Assembly: GCF_900119825.1 (NCBI RefSeq)
Contig: NZ_FPKR01000014.1
Location: 1-64,000, forward strand
From: Chitinimonas taiwanensis DSM 18899
Lineage (GTDB): Bacteria; Pseudomonadota; Gammaproteobacteria; Burkholderiales; Chitinimonadaceae
Reading direction: 5' to 3'
Length of the DNA stretch: 64,000 nucleotides
A program made the position numbers and the translations under genes. Shown piece after piece: positions 45,518 through 54,458 of the stretch (within the stretch, counting starts at the first letter, position 1; each line of letters begins with the position of its first letter). Below the pieces are notes generated by a model that was not told where the DNA came from, did no database searches, and saw only the letters and a program-made list of their open reading frames with translations.

Positions 45518-46783
45518 TTGAAACTCCCCCTCCTTGCCCTGCCTTGGCTATGGGCAGCGGGCGGCGCCTGTGTGCTTGCCGCCGCGCCCGACTATCCGCC
45601 GCTGGCGCGCTTTGATGCCGCGGCCCAAGCTGCCGTACAGGCGCGACTGCAGCAGCCGATCGATGCCGAGCGCGCTGCGCAGCTCGCACTGCTGCAACAC
45701 CCCAGCGCCCGCCTCGCCTTACTCGAACTGGGTAGCACGCCGAACGCCCTGCTGGCTGCAGGCCTGCTTGACCCCGCGCGCTTCGATGCCTGGCAGGTAT
45801 TGGCCAGTGCGAATACCCGCCTCGACAGCAGCCGGAGCAGCCAACTGGCCGAGCTTCAGGCCATCGCCCACACAGCGCAACAGGCTTGGGTAGAGGCTGC
45901 CGCCGCACAGGCGCTGCTGCCCCTACTCGATCAGGCGCAGACCGCCCACCAGGCCCAGGTAGAGCTGGCGCGCAGTCGGCGTGCGGCGGGCACGCTGGCA
46001 CGCCTGGATGAGGCGGAAACGACTGCCGAGGCGGCCGAAGCCGAGCTAGCCGTGCAGGACGGCCACGCTGCGGCCCAGATCGCACTCAGCCATCTGCGCC
46101 AGGCGCTGGGCCTGCCGCCTGGCAGCGCCCTGCAGCTGAGCCCACTTGCGGCACCGCCGCGCGCTGCACCCGAGTTGGCCAGTCTGCTCGCCCAAGCACG
46201 TCTGAAAAGCCATGCGCTGCGCCAGGCGCTGGACGAAGCGCGCCGCGTGCCGGACAGCGAGCAGAACGCGCTCCAGCAGCGCCCGCTCAGCCTGCCGCTT
46301 CTGGATGGGCGCAATGCGCTCGGCCATCGCGACAACCAGCTGGCCGCGCGCCTGAAAGCCGAGCGCAGCATCCTGCAGGCCGAGGCCGAGTTGAGCGAGC
46401 GCCGTAGCCGCTATCTGCAGGCGCTGCAGCGCTGGCAGCTGCTTCAGGACCGGATCCTGCCCGAGCGGCGCACGGCGCGCAGCGAGATGCTCAAGCACTA
46501 CAACGGCATGCTGCGTGGCGTGGATGCGCTGCTGGAGAGCAGCCAGGCGGAACTCGCAGCCCAGCAGCAGCTGATTGAGGCCCAGCGCGATGCCTGGCTG
46601 GCCTGGCTGGCTCTGGAGCAAAGCGTGGGCGGGCGCCTGCCTGTGCCAGCCACAACCGACGCTGCCCCCGGCCCGGCCCCCAACCCAGCCCCTATGCAGC
46701 CCATGCCGCACACCATGCACCGGCATGGACATCCGCAGCCGCCCGCCGACAAGGTCGAGCCAGCGCAAGCTGCCCATCACTGA
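45518..46783 (+). CDS. TolC-family outer-membrane efflux protein with His/Met-rich tail
   Basis: With a TTG start the protein has 421 residues and an immediate signal peptide (KLPLLALPWLWAAGGACVLA); the longer frame from GTG 45443 would bury this signal. Long Ala/Leu/Gln-rich helices in two similar halves match TolC/OMF proteins (ARSRRAAGTLARLDEAE..., LERTARSEML-like region). The C-terminus is metal-binding in look: MQPMPHTMHRHGHPQPP then a terminal HH. It is likely the outer-membrane part of copper export; no RND pump or adaptor gene lies in the window. Confidence 0.85.
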   Translation: MKLPLLALPWLWAAGGACVLAAAPDYPPLARFDAAAQAAVQARLQQPIDAERAAQLALLQHPSARLALLELGSTPNALLAAGLLDPARFDAWQVLASANTRLDSSRSSQLAELQAIAHTAQQAWVEAAAAQALLPLLDQAQTAHQAQVELARSRRAAGTLARLDEAETTAEAAEAELAVQDGHAAAQIALSHLRQALGLPPGSALQLSPLAAPPRAAPELASLLAQARLKSHALRQALDEARRVPDSEQNALQQRPLSLPLLDGRNALGHRDNQLAARLKAERSILQAEAELSERRSRYLQALQRWQLLQDRILPERRTARSEMLKHYNGMLRGVDALLESSQAELAAQQQLIEAQRDAWLAWLALEQSVGGRLPVPATTDAAPGPAPNPAPMQPMPHTMHRHGHPQPPADKVEPAQAAHH

Positions 46784-46805
46784 TTGCCTGCGCAAGGATA
46801 TCCGT

Positions 46806-48086
46806 ATGCAAAGACGTACTTTTCTCAGCAGCCTGGCCGGCTCGGTAGCGGCCCTGGCAGCCTTACCCAAGGCACAAGGCGCCGAACAGGCAGTGCAGGC
46901 GCTTGGCCTGCCTTCCAGTGATGTGGCGCGCGGCGGCCGCACGCCGGTGGTGACCCTGAATGGCCAATCCCTGGCCTGGACCCTGCAAGACGGAGTGAAG
47001 GAGTTCCGCCTGGTGGCCGAGCCGATCGAGCAGGAAGTGGCGCCCGGCATGAAGGCCAAGTTCTGGGGTTATAACGGCAGCACGCCCGGCCCGACCATCG
47101 AGGCCATCGAAGGCGACCGCGTGCGCATCTATGTGCAGAACAAGCTGCCCGAGCACACCACCATCCACTGGCACGGCCTCTTGCTGCCCAATGGCATGGA
47201 TGGTGTGGGTGGCCTGAACCAGGCGCAGATTCCGCCCGGCAAGACCGGCGTATACGAGTTCACGCTGACCAAATCCGGCACCTTCATGTACCACCCGCAT
47301 GCCGACGAGCAGGTGCAGATGGCGCTGGGCATGATGGGCATGTTCATCGTCCACCCGAAAAACCCGAATGAGCGGCGCGTCGACCGCGACTATGCGTTTC
47401 TGCTCTCGGCCTACGATATCGAGCCGGACACCATGACGGCCAAGACGGCCACCATGACCGACTTCAATCTGTGGACCTTCAACTCACGCACCTTCCCTGC
47501 CATCCAGACCCTGGTGGCGCGCCAGGGCGAGCGGGTGCGCATCCGGGTCGGCAATCTGACCATGACCAACCACCCGATCCATCTGCATGGCCATATCTTC
47601 AAGGTGACCGGCACCGATGGCGGCTGGGTGCCGGCCAGCGCGCAATGGCCGGAAGTCACCACTGATGTGGCGGTAGGCCAGATGCGGGTGATCGAGTTCA
47701 TTGCCGATGCGCCGGGCGACTGGGCCTTCCACTGCCATAAATCGCACCACACCATGGGGCCGATGGGGCATGCAGTGCCGAATATGTTGGGCGTGGACCA
47801 GCAGAAACTCACCGCCAAGATCGAGCGACTGCTACCCGGCCAGCACTATATGGCCATGGGCAGCAATGGCATGGCCGAGATGCAGGACATGGCCAATATG
47901 GGCGACATGATGCCGCTGCCGGCCAATACCCTGCCCATGATGACCGGCGAAGGCCCATATGGGCCGATCGAGATGGGTGGCATGTTCACGGTGCTGAAAG
48001 TACGTGCCGATCAGAAAGCCGGTGATTACAGCGACCCGGGCTGGTATGCGCAGCCCAAGGGCACGCAGTCCTGGATCATCGATTAA
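46806..48086 (+). CDS. Multicopper oxidase (periplasmic copper oxidase)
   Basis: The 426-residue enzyme has all four copper motifs: HWHG, YHPHAD, HPIHLHGH and HCHKSHHTMGPM (HCHxxxHxxxxM). The N-terminus QRRTFLSSLAGSVAALAAL is a Tat-type signal, suiting export of a folded cuproprotein. A Met-rich tail segment (MAMGSNGMAEMQDMANMGDMMP) resembles the Cu(I)-binding region of CueO. It probably oxidises Cu(I) in the periplasm. ATG 46806 has AAGGA eight bases upstream. Confidence 0.94.
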   Translation: MQRRTFLSSLAGSVAALAALPKAQGAEQAVQALGLPSSDVARGGRTPVVTLNGQSLAWTLQDGVKEFRLVAEPIEQEVAPGMKAKFWGYNGSTPGPTIEAIEGDRVRIYVQNKLPEHTTIHWHGLLLPNGMDGVGGLNQAQIPPGKTGVYEFTLTKSGTFMYHPHADEQVQMALGMMGMFIVHPKNPNERRVDRDYAFLLSAYDIEPDTMTAKTATMTDFNLWTFNSRTFPAIQTLVARQGERVRIRVGNLTMTNHPIHLHGHIFKVTGTDGGWVPASAQWPEVTTDVAVGQMRVIEFIADAPGDWAFHCHKSHHTMGPMGHAVPNMLGVDQQKLTAKIERLLPGQHYMAMGSNGMAEMQDMANMGDMMPLPANTLPMMTGEGPYGPIEMGGMFTVLKVRADQKAGDYSDPGWYAQPKGTQSWIID

Positions 48087-48101
48087 GCCAAGGAGAACAT
48101 T

Positions 48102-48515
48102 ATGAAAGCCCTCACCCTGCTACTGGCTGGCGCGCTTGCCTTCAGCGCCCAGGCCGCCACCCTGTACAAGAGCCCCACTTGCGGCTGCTGCGGCGCCTAT
48201 GCCGACTATCTGAAAGCCCAGGGCATTGCCCATAGCGTGGTAGCCAGCGACGCCCAGCTGGCCCAGATCCGTCAGCAGCATCCGACTGGCGACAAAGCCA
48301 GCTGCCATACCCTGCTGATCGCCGGCTATATCGTGGAAGGCCACGTACCGGCCGAAGCGATCCGCAAGCTGCTGCGCGATAAGCCGGCCATCCGGGGTAT
48401 CGCCCTACCGGGCATGCCGGCCAGCTCGCCAGGCATGGGGCCAGCCCAGCCTGGCAGCCTGTCCATCGTCACCCTGGAAAAGAATGGCAGCAGCAAGCCC
48501 TTCCTTACTCTCTAA
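48102..48515 (+). CDS. DUF411-family periplasmic metal-binding protein
   Basis: The 137-residue protein has a signal peptide (ALTLLLAGALAFSAQAA) and the DUF411 signature ATLYKSPTCGCCGAYADYL with a later conserved Cys (DKASCHTLLI) and GYIVEGHVPAEAI. DUF411 proteins regularly accompany copper-resistance genes; their exact job is unknown. It begins 15 bases after the oxidase, and its AAGGAG site is good. Confidence 0.93.
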   Translation: MKALTLLLAGALAFSAQAATLYKSPTCGCCGAYADYLKAQGIAHSVVASDAQLAQIRQQHPTGDKASCHTLLIAGYIVEGHVPAEAIRKLLRDKPAIRGIALPGMPASSPGMGPAQPGSLSIVTLEKNGSSKPFLTL

Positions 48516-48543
48516 GCCAACTAATCAAGACAAAGGAACTGCC

Positions 48544-49011
48544 ATGCGCTTCATCCCCACTCTCGCTGCCCTCATGCTGGGCAGCGGCGCCCTGGCCGGT
48601 GGCCAGCACGCCGGCCATCATGCTTACAGCTTTGGCGAACCGGGCAAGGCGGCTGAGGCCAGCCGCACCATCACCGTCGAGGCCAATGACCAGATGCGCT
48701 TCGTCCATGAACCGTTCGAAATCAAGCAGGGCGAGACCGTGCGCTTCGAAGTACGCAATAGCGGCAAGGTACGCCATGAATTCAGCATCGGCGACGCGGC
48801 CAGCCAGCGCGCCCACGCCCTGATGATGAAGAAAATGCCCGATATGAAACATGACGACGACCCGAGCGCCGTCACGCTGGAACCAGGGGAAAGCAAGACC
48901 CTGGTGTGGAAGTTCAGCAAGGCCATCCCGGCCGGGCATGTGCTGTTCGCCTGCCAGATTCCTGGCCACTTCGAAGCTGGCATGCATAGCAAGGTCAAGC
49001 TGAGCAAGTAA
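48544..49011 (+). CDS. Periplasmic cupredoxin (plastocyanin/azurin-like)
   Basis: A 155-residue protein with a signal peptide (RFIPTLAALMLGSGALA), a His-rich mature start (GGQHAGHHAYSFGEPG) and an intact type 1 copper site: H in VRHEFSI, and C, H and M in FACQIPGHFEAGM. It likely passes or stores copper, together with the upstream oxidase. ATG 48544 has AAAGGA upstream and is preferred over the longer frame. Confidence 0.93.
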   Translation: MRFIPTLAALMLGSGALAGGQHAGHHAYSFGEPGKAAEASRTITVEANDQMRFVHEPFEIKQGETVRFEVRNSGKVRHEFSIGDAASQRAHALMMKKMPDMKHDDDPSAVTLEPGESKTLVWKFSKAIPAGHVLFACQIPGHFEAGMHSKVKLSK

Positions 49012-49018
49012 GACCTGC

Positions 49019-49041
49019 TGGCCGGACGCCCATGCCGGCCA
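49019..49041 (+). repeat. Hairpin between cupredoxin and Cys-rich peptide genes
   Basis: Seven-base arms TGGCCGG / CCGGCCA with a nine-base loop just after the cupredoxin stop. There is no T run, so it is more likely an mRNA-processing or stability element than a terminator. Confidence 0.5.
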
Positions 49042-49057
49042 ATGCCATGGGCACTTG

Positions 49058-49064
49058 AAAGGAG
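49058..49064 (+). promoter_or_regulatory. Ribosome binding site of the small Cys-rich peptide gene
   Basis: AAAGGAG eight bases before ATG 49073, the best Shine-Dalgarno match in this operon; it argues that the very short frame is translated. Confidence 0.8.
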
Positions 49065-49072
49065 CCTCTTCA

Positions 49073-49183
49073 ATGCAGCAAACCACCTTGCGTATTCTGG
49101 CCCTGCTCGGCCTGCCCAGCCTCGCCTATGCGGCCAGCTGCTGTGGCATGGCCATCTGCTGCGGCCTGCCCTGCTGCCCATAA
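49073..49183 (+). CDS. 36-residue secreted Cys-rich peptide, last gene of the copper operon
   Basis: This short frame encodes a signal peptide (QQTTLRILALLGLPSLAYA) and a mature sequence of only about 16 residues, ASCCGMAICCGLPCCP, with three CC pairs and one Met. It has a full AAAGGAG site at ideal spacing, follows the cupredoxin gene by 61 bases and ends ten bases before a long inverted repeat. I recognise no family. A small periplasmic Cu(I) chelator or a bait for a metallochaperone is a reasonable inference; it could also be a leader peptide sensing cysteine or copper. Confidence 0.72.
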   Translation: MQQTTLRILALLGLPSLAYAASCCGMAICCGLPCCP

Positions 49184-49192
49184 GGCAGCCCA

Positions 49193-49240
49193 GCCAGAAA
49201 CGACAATGCCAGCCCTTGGGCTGGCATTGTCGTTTCTGGC
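49193..49240. terminator. 23-bp perfect inverted repeat between convergent genes
   Basis: Positions 49193-49215 and 49218-49240 are exact reverse complements around a two-base centre. The hairpin sits between the copper operon and pilZ, which converge here, so it can terminate both. Neither strand has a good T run, which makes the arm length unusual for an intrinsic terminator. Confidence 0.7.
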
Positions 49241-49254
49241 GCACGCGGCGTGAT

Positions 49255-49635
49255 CTACATGGTGTGCGTGGTACGCGTGGACTGCAGCGCACCGCCCAAA
49301 AGGCCCTCGATCTTGGCGCGGGCCTGGGTACCGGCCTCATTGGCCGAGAATTGCACACCGATGCCCTGAGTGCGGTTGCCATGCCCACCGGCCGGGCTGA
49401 TCCACACCACCACGCCCGACACGGCGATACGGGCCGGATCTTCCAGCAATTGCAGCAGCATGAAGACTTCGTCGCCCAGGCTGTAGGCCTTGGCAGTCGG
49501 AATAAAGATGCCACCGCCCTTGATAAAGGGCATATAGGCGGCAAACAGGCCGGCTTTTTCCTTGATGCTGAGCGAGAGCACCCCACCGGCACGGGGGGCG
49601 CTGGCTGCAGCAGCGGGTTTGGGCGCTTCAGACAT
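49255..49635 (-). CDS. PilZ-domain protein (type IV pilus-associated)
   Basis: The 126-residue protein matches the short PilZ proteins: VLSLSIKEKAGLFAAYMPFIKGGGIFIPT, LGDEVFMLLQLLEDPARIAVSGVVVWISP and GIGVQFS. The usual c-di-GMP-binding RxxxR is absent, as in the original P. aeruginosa PilZ, needed for pilus assembly. The TTG at 49644 is a weaker start than ATG 49635. It follows holB directly, a conserved order. Confidence 0.92.
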   Translation of the reverse strand: MSEAPKPAAAASAPRAGGVLSLSIKEKAGLFAAYMPFIKGGGIFIPTAKAYSLGDEVFMLLQLLEDPARIAVSGVVVWISPAGGHGNRTQGIGVQFSANEAGTQARAKIEGLLGGALQSTRTTHTM

Positions 49636-49640
49636 CGGGT

Positions 49641-50651
49641 TCAACCTTTTGGCATGGGCCTGACGGCCTGCTGATAAGCAAAAAACAGTTGTTCGTAAAC
49701 CAGGCGGGCATTGAGTGGATGGCTGGCCAGCTTCTTCGCGGCCAGTACCGTATCGTGATAGCGCATCAAACGCACCGGGTCGAGCCCGCTCGCCAAGGGC
49801 GCCAGCCGGCTCATGTCATCGGGATAATAACGGACAGAGTCGGCCAGGCCCAAGCGCGCCAGATCATAAACCCAGCGCGCGAGCCAATCGGTGACCTTGC
49901 CGACCTCGAGTTTCTGCTTGTCCAAGCGCTCGGCGAGGGCAAGAGGATCAAGCTGGCGCGGCTCGGCTAGCTCGGCTAGCAGGGCGCGCCGCAGGGCCAG
50001 TGCACTGGCATCGGCACGCTCAATCGCAGCCAGTGGTGCACCGCCCGCCTCGGCCAGATGGGCGGCCGCATCAGCAAGACCCTGCGCCTCCAGCCAGGCC
50101 AGGGCCTGCGCACGTTCGGGCAGCGGCATCGGCAGCTGGCGGCAGCGGCTGCGTATGGTGGGCAGCAGGCGACGCCATTGATGGCTGATCAGGATGAAGA
50201 TCGCGCCGGGTGGCGGCTCTTCCAGCGTCTTCAGCAAGGCATTCGCGGCGGCCAAGTTCAGTGCCTCGGCCGGCTGTACCAGGGTTACCCGCTGGCCGCC
50301 GCGGTGGGCGCTCAGGTGTACGAAGTCATTGAGTTCACGCACCTGGTCGATGGTGATCCAAGCCGAGGGCTTTTTCTTGGCCTTGCTCTCACTGTCGGCC
50401 TCCTCGTCCTCCACCACCGGGGTCAGCTCGCGGTAATCGGGGTGGTTGCCCGCCTCCACCCAGCGGCAGGCCGCGCATACCTCACAGGGCTTGGCGTCGC
50501 TCGTGCTCTCGCACAACAGCGATTTGGCCAGGTGGCGCGCAAAGGCCAGCTTGCCGATGCCCGGCTCGCCGGTGATCAGCAGCGCATGATGCTGACGCGC
50601 ATCCTGTGCACGCAGCGCCTGCCAGGTCGTGCCTTGCCAGGGATACAGCAT
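49641..50651 (-). CDS. holB: DNA polymerase III delta' subunit
   Basis: The 336-residue clamp-loader subunit starts YPWQGTTWQAL and has ALLITGEPGIGKLAFARHLAKSLLC, the zinc cysteines (CEVCAACRW) and VTLVQPAEALNLAAANALLKTLEEPP followed by the sensor FILISHQWRRLLPTIRSRC. It overlaps tmk by one base. Confidence 0.95.
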   Translation of the reverse strand: MLYPWQGTTWQALRAQDARQHHALLITGEPGIGKLAFARHLAKSLLCESTSDAKPCEVCAACRWVEAGNHPDYRELTPVVEDEEADSESKAKKKPSAWITIDQVRELNDFVHLSAHRGGQRVTLVQPAEALNLAAANALLKTLEEPPPGAIFILISHQWRRLLPTIRSRCRQLPMPLPERAQALAWLEAQGLADAAAHLAEAGGAPLAAIERADASALALRRALLAELAEPRQLDPLALAERLDKQKLEVGKVTDWLARWVYDLARLGLADSVRYYPDDMSRLAPLASGLDPVRLMRYHDTVLAAKKLASHPLNARLVYEQLFFAYQQAVRPMPKG

Positions 50652-51280
50652 CAGGCGGACTCCAGCTCGGCCAGGATGGCGGCCAGCTCGGCCTGGATCG
50701 CCGCCAGCGGCCTATCCGCATCGATGATGCGCAAGCGGCCCTGCGAGGCCGCGGCGCGCGCATGGTAGGCACTGCGCACGCGTTCGAAGAAGGCATCCTG
50801 CTCACGCTCGAAGCGGTCGAGCTCGCGCCCATTGGCCAGCCGTGCGCGGCTGACCGCCAGCGGCACATCGAACAGCAGGGTCAGATCAGGCTGCAGCAGG
50901 CCCGCAGGGCGCCCCTGCACCCATTGCTCCAGCGCGGTGAACTTATCGAGCGCCAGTCCACGCCCACCCACCTGGTAGGCATAGGTTGCATCGGTGAAGC
51001 GATCACACAGCACCCACTGGCCGCGCGCCAGCGCCGGCTCGATCAGGCCGGCCAGGTGTTCGCGCCTGGCGGCAAACATCAGCAGCGCCTCGGTTTCCAG
51101 GTCCATCTCCTCGCTCAGCAGCAAGGCGCGCAGCTTTTCGCCCAGCGGCGTGCCGCCCGGCTCGCGGCTGACCAGATGATCGATGCCCTGTGCGTGCAGA
51201 TGCGCGGTCAACCAGGCTAAGTGCGTGCTCTTGCCCGCACCATCCAGGCCTTCCAGCGAGATAAAGCGGCCGCGCTGCAT
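50651..51280 (-). CDS. tmk: Thymidylate kinase
   Basis: The 209-residue kinase has the P-loop [12 protein letters not shown], the TMP-binding [14 protein letters not shown], the [17 protein letters not shown] motif and DLTLLFDVP. It makes dTDP from dTMP. It overlaps holB and mltG by one base each, so the three are translationally coupled. Confidence 0.97.
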   Translation of the reverse strand: MQRGRFISLEGLDGAGKSTHLAWLTAHLHAQGIDHLVSREPGGTPLGEKLRALLLSEEMDLETEALLMFAARREHLAGLIEPALARGQWVLCDRFTDATYAYQVGGRGLALDKFTALEQWVQGRPAGLLQPDLTLLFDVPLAVSRARLANGRELDRFEREQDAFFERVRSAYHARAAASQGRLRIIDADRPLAAIQAELAAILAELESA

Positions 51281-52323
51281 TATTTGCCCCCCAGCAGGTA
51301 GCGACGTACCGCCTGGTTGTGCTCGGTCAGCGTAGTGGAGAAATATGAGCTGCCGTCGCCCTTGGCCACGAAGTACAGTGCCTTGGACTGGGCCGGGTTG
51401 GTGGCAGCCAGCAAGGAACCCATGCCGGGCATGGCAATCGGCGTGGGCGGCAGACCGCCGCGCGTATAGCTGTTGTAGGGCGTATCGGTTTCCAGGTGCA
51501 CCTTGCGCAGATTGCCGTCAAAGGCCTCGCCCAGGCCGTAGATGACCGTCGGGTCGGTTTGCAGGCGCATGCCGATGCGCATGCGGTTATGGAATACCGA
51601 GGCAATCATCGCCCTGTCCTTGGCCGCGCCGGTTTCCTTCTCGATGATGGAAGCCAGGGTCAGCGCCTCATACGGGCTCTTCAGCGGCAGATTGGCGGCA
51701 CGCGCCTCCCAGGCTGCAGCCAGCTGCTTTTGCATGGCCTGGTGCGCACGCTTGAGCACCTGGATATCCGAGCTTTGCTTGGCAAAGTGATAGGTATCAG
51801 GGAAGAACAGGCCTTCCGGGCTGGCGGCATCGCTACCCAGCAGGGCCAGCAACTCGGCATCGCTGAGCTTGCCCGTGTCGTGGCGCAGCTCGGGGTGACG
51901 GGCAAGCGCAGCCTTGACCTGGCGCCAGTTCCAGCCTTCCAGCAAGGTCAGCGTGGCGCTGGAGACATCGCCATCGGTGAGCTTGGCCAAGAGCTGCAGG
52001 GGCGTGAGCGGCGTACTGATCTCATAGCTGCCGGCCTTGATGCGCGCCGCCGAGCCATTCACGCGCGCTACCAGGGTCAGCAGCCAGGGCTCGGTGACCA
52101 GACCTTCGGCCGCCAGCTGATTGGCCGCCATGCGCATGGTGCTGCCGCGGCTCAGTTCGAAAGCGCGTGGCGCATCGGTAAGTGGAAAGGGTGTGCTCAG
52201 ATAACGGCCGATATAGGCGCCGGCCGCAGCCAGTAGCAGCACCAGGATCAGCAGCAGAAAGCCCAGCACGCGGCCGGAATTAGTCTGCCGGCGGGGTTTG
52301 CGGTGTGTTCGGCGTTTGGCCAT
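51280..52323 (-). CDS. mltG: Endolytic murein transglycosylase MltG
   Basis: The 347-residue protein has a Lys/Arg-rich cytoplasmic tail, one membrane helix ([20 protein letters not shown]), a LysM-like segment and the YceG core with [12 protein letters not shown] (catalytic Glu), [22 protein letters not shown] and [18 protein letters not shown]. It releases growing peptidoglycan strands. The start overlaps the upstream helicase gene by 44 bases; a longer frame to 52440 has no support. Confidence 0.95.
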   Translation of the reverse strand: MAKRRTHRKPRRQTNSGRVLGFLLLILVLLLAAAGAYIGRYLSTPFPLTDAPRAFELSRGSTMRMAANQLAAEGLVTEPWLLTLVARVNGSAARIKAGSYEISTPLTPLQLLAKLTDGDVSSATLTLLEGWNWRQVKAALARHPELRHDTGKLSDAELLALLGSDAASPEGLFFPDTYHFAKQSSDIQVLKRAHQAMQKQLAAAWEARAANLPLKSPYEALTLASIIEKETGAAKDRAMIASVFHNRMRIGMRLQTDPTVIYGLGEAFDGNLRKVHLETDTPYNSYTRGGLPPTPIAMPGMGSLLAATNPAQSKALYFVAKGDGSSYFSTTLTEHNQAVRRYLLGGK

Positions 52324-54328
52324 GTTCAGCAGTACGGAAGAATTGTTCGACAACGGCAAGTTCGCGCGTGCGCCGCATCGGCGGCAGAGCCTGCCAGATG
52401 CGCTTGCCATACGGTTTTTCCACCAGGCGGGGGTCGGCAATCATCAGCACGCCCCGGTCGCCCTCGTCACGGATCAGCCGTCCGGCGCCCTGCTTCAGGG
52501 TAATCGCTGCGCGCGGCAACTGATACTCCATAAAGGCATTTCGCCCGGCCTTATTGATCTTTTCGATACGCGCCGCCAGCACCGGGTCATCGGGCGCGGC
52601 AAACGGCAGCTTGTCGATCACCACCAGCTGCAGCTGCTCGCCCTTCACATCGATACCCTCCCAGAAGGTCTGGCTGGCCACCAGCACCGCATTAGGCAGG
52701 GTACGGAAGCGCTCAAGCAACTCGGTACGCGTACCCTCGCCCTGCAAGAGCAGCGGATAAGACAGGCCCATGGCCGGCAGGCGCGCCTGCAGGAGATCAT
52801 AAGCCTCGCGCATCGCGCGCAAGCTGGTGAACAACAGGAAGGCGCGCCCTTGCGAGAGTTTGAGCAGGGGCAACGCCTTTTCCACCACCTGGGCGGTGTA
52901 ATCGCGGCTATTCGGGTCGGGCAGGCCCTGCGGCACATACAGCACCGCCTGCTGCTTGTAGGCAAACGGCGACTCCCAGGCCGCCTGCTCGGCATCCCAC
53001 AGGCCCATCTCGTGCGCGTAATGGTTGAAGTTGCCATTCATGGCCAGGGTGGCCGAGGTGAACACCCAGGCGCGCTCGCCGCTCATCTGGCGCGCGAACA
53101 GGCGGGCGATATCCAGCGGGGTGGCATTGAGCTGGAAGCCATGCGCGCCGACTTCAAGCCAGAACACCGCGTCGTCAAAAGGGTCCTTGCTGCGCACCGG
53201 CTTGGCCGCTTCACCGCTAGCGACTTCAGCCATCGGATTGGCCGCCTGCTCGCCACGCGCGGCACCACTGATCCACAGGCGCAGGGTGGACAACTGCTCG
53301 GCCGCGCGACGACGGCAGTTTTCCAGGCCTTCCGAGCGCTCGGCCTGGTCGGCCAGCCGTTCTGACAGGGCACCCAGGGCCTCGTCCAGCACGGCCAGTG
53401 CGGCATGGAATTCCAGATTCTCGGCCAGCGCATGCTGAGGCGCGCGCAGCGTATCTTGGCCGAACACCAGGCGCAGATCGCGCACCGCCTTGTCCAGCGC
53501 CAGCGCGGCGGCCGGCAGATGGACGAAATCCTTGGCGGCTGCCAGCGCCTCGGCGCGGCTATCGCGCGCCAGTTCCAGCAGCGCGCCGGAAGACACGGTT
53601 TCGCCAAAGAACAGGCTGGCCACCTCGGGCAGCTGGTGCGCTTCGTCAAAGATCACGGTATTGCAGCGCGGCAGCAGCTCGCCGGCGCCCTCGTCCTTCA
53701 GCCACACATCGGCGAAGAACAGATGATGGTTGACCACCACCACGTCGGCATCGAGCGCCTGGCGGCGCGCCTGCAGCACGAAGCAATCCTGGTAGTTCGG
53801 GCAGTCGGAACCCAGGCAGTTCTCGCGTGTGGACACCGCCTGTTGCCAGACCGGCGAGGATTCGGGCACCGCCGAGCAACCCGATTTGTCGCCATCGGGC
53901 GAAGTGGCGGCAAAGCGCACAATCGCATGCAGCTGGGCCACCTCTTCCTTACGCGCAAAACGTCCCTCATGCATCGCGCGCTCCAGATGGTAGCGGCACA
54001 CATAGTTGGCACGTCCCTTGAGCAGGGCGGTAGTCACTGGCACCTTGAGCGCGGCGCGCACCTTGGGCAGATCGCGGTGGAATAGCTGGTCCTGCAAGGT
54101 CTTGGTGCCGGTCGACACAATGACCTTGCCGCCCGACAGGAGCGCCGGCACCAGATAGGCATAGGTCTTTCCGGTGCCGGTGCCGGCCTCGGCGATCAGC
54201 GGCTTCTTGTCGCGTATCGCGCGCTGCACCGCTTCGGCCATCTCCACCTGCTGGGCACGGGGACGATAGCCGGGCATGGCCTGGGCAAACAGGCCGCCTT
54301 CGGAGAAGACATCGGCGAGGGTGATCAC
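52280..54328 (-). CDS. DinG/YoaA-family ATP-dependent DNA helicase
   Basis: A 682-residue XPD-type helicase with Walker A AEAGTGTGKTYAYL, the iron-sulfur cysteines (CRYHLER ... NCLGSDCPNYQDC), the FDEAHQLPEVA box, and the C-terminal motifs LLFTSLRAMREAYD, EGIDVKGEQLQLVVIDKLPF and LKQGAGRLIRDEGDRGVLMIADPR. YoaA-like enzymes repair damaged or blocked DNA. GTG 54328 gives the family-like start (ITLADVFSEGGLFAQAMPGY); the frame continues to GTG 54385. Confidence 0.93.
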   Translation of the reverse strand: MITLADVFSEGGLFAQAMPGYRPRAQQVEMAEAVQRAIRDKKPLIAEAGTGTGKTYAYLVPALLSGGKVIVSTGTKTLQDQLFHRDLPKVRAALKVPVTTALLKGRANYVCRYHLERAMHEGRFARKEEVAQLHAIVRFAATSPDGDKSGCSAVPESSPVWQQAVSTRENCLGSDCPNYQDCFVLQARRQALDADVVVVNHHLFFADVWLKDEGAGELLPRCNTVIFDEAHQLPEVASLFFGETVSSGALLELARDSRAEALAAAKDFVHLPAAALALDKAVRDLRLVFGQDTLRAPQHALAENLEFHAALAVLDEALGALSERLADQAERSEGLENCRRRAAEQLSTLRLWISGAARGEQAANPMAEVASGEAAKPVRSKDPFDDAVFWLEVGAHGFQLNATPLDIARLFARQMSGERAWVFTSATLAMNGNFNHYAHEMGLWDAEQAAWESPFAYKQQAVLYVPQGLPDPNSRDYTAQVVEKALPLLKLSQGRAFLLFTSLRAMREAYDLLQARLPAMGLSYPLLLQGEGTRTELLERFRTLPNAVLVASQTFWEGIDVKGEQLQLVVIDKLPFAAPDDPVLAARIEKINKAGRNAFMEYQLPRAAITLKQGAGRLIRDEGDRGVLMIADPRLVEKPYGKRIWQALPPMRRTRELAVVEQFFRTAEHGQTPNTPQTPPAD

Positions 54329-54406
54329 AAGGGCGGGCCAGCTGGGTAGAAAAAACCGGCGGATTCTAGCATGGGCGGCCTGCACGGCCGCCGGCCGGGG
54401 CGGGAA

Positions 54407-54437
54407 TGAAAAACGCCGCCCCGGCTGGAGCGGCGTT
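54407..54437 (-). terminator. Intrinsic terminator after the YjfB-like gene
   Basis: On the minus strand AACGCCGC (54437-54430) pairs with GCGGCGTT (54419-54412), a ten-base loop between, followed by TTT. It ends transcription of the small YjfB-like gene before the helicase gene. Confidence 0.8.
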
Positions 54438-54458
54438 CAATGGCTGATTGCGTCTGGC

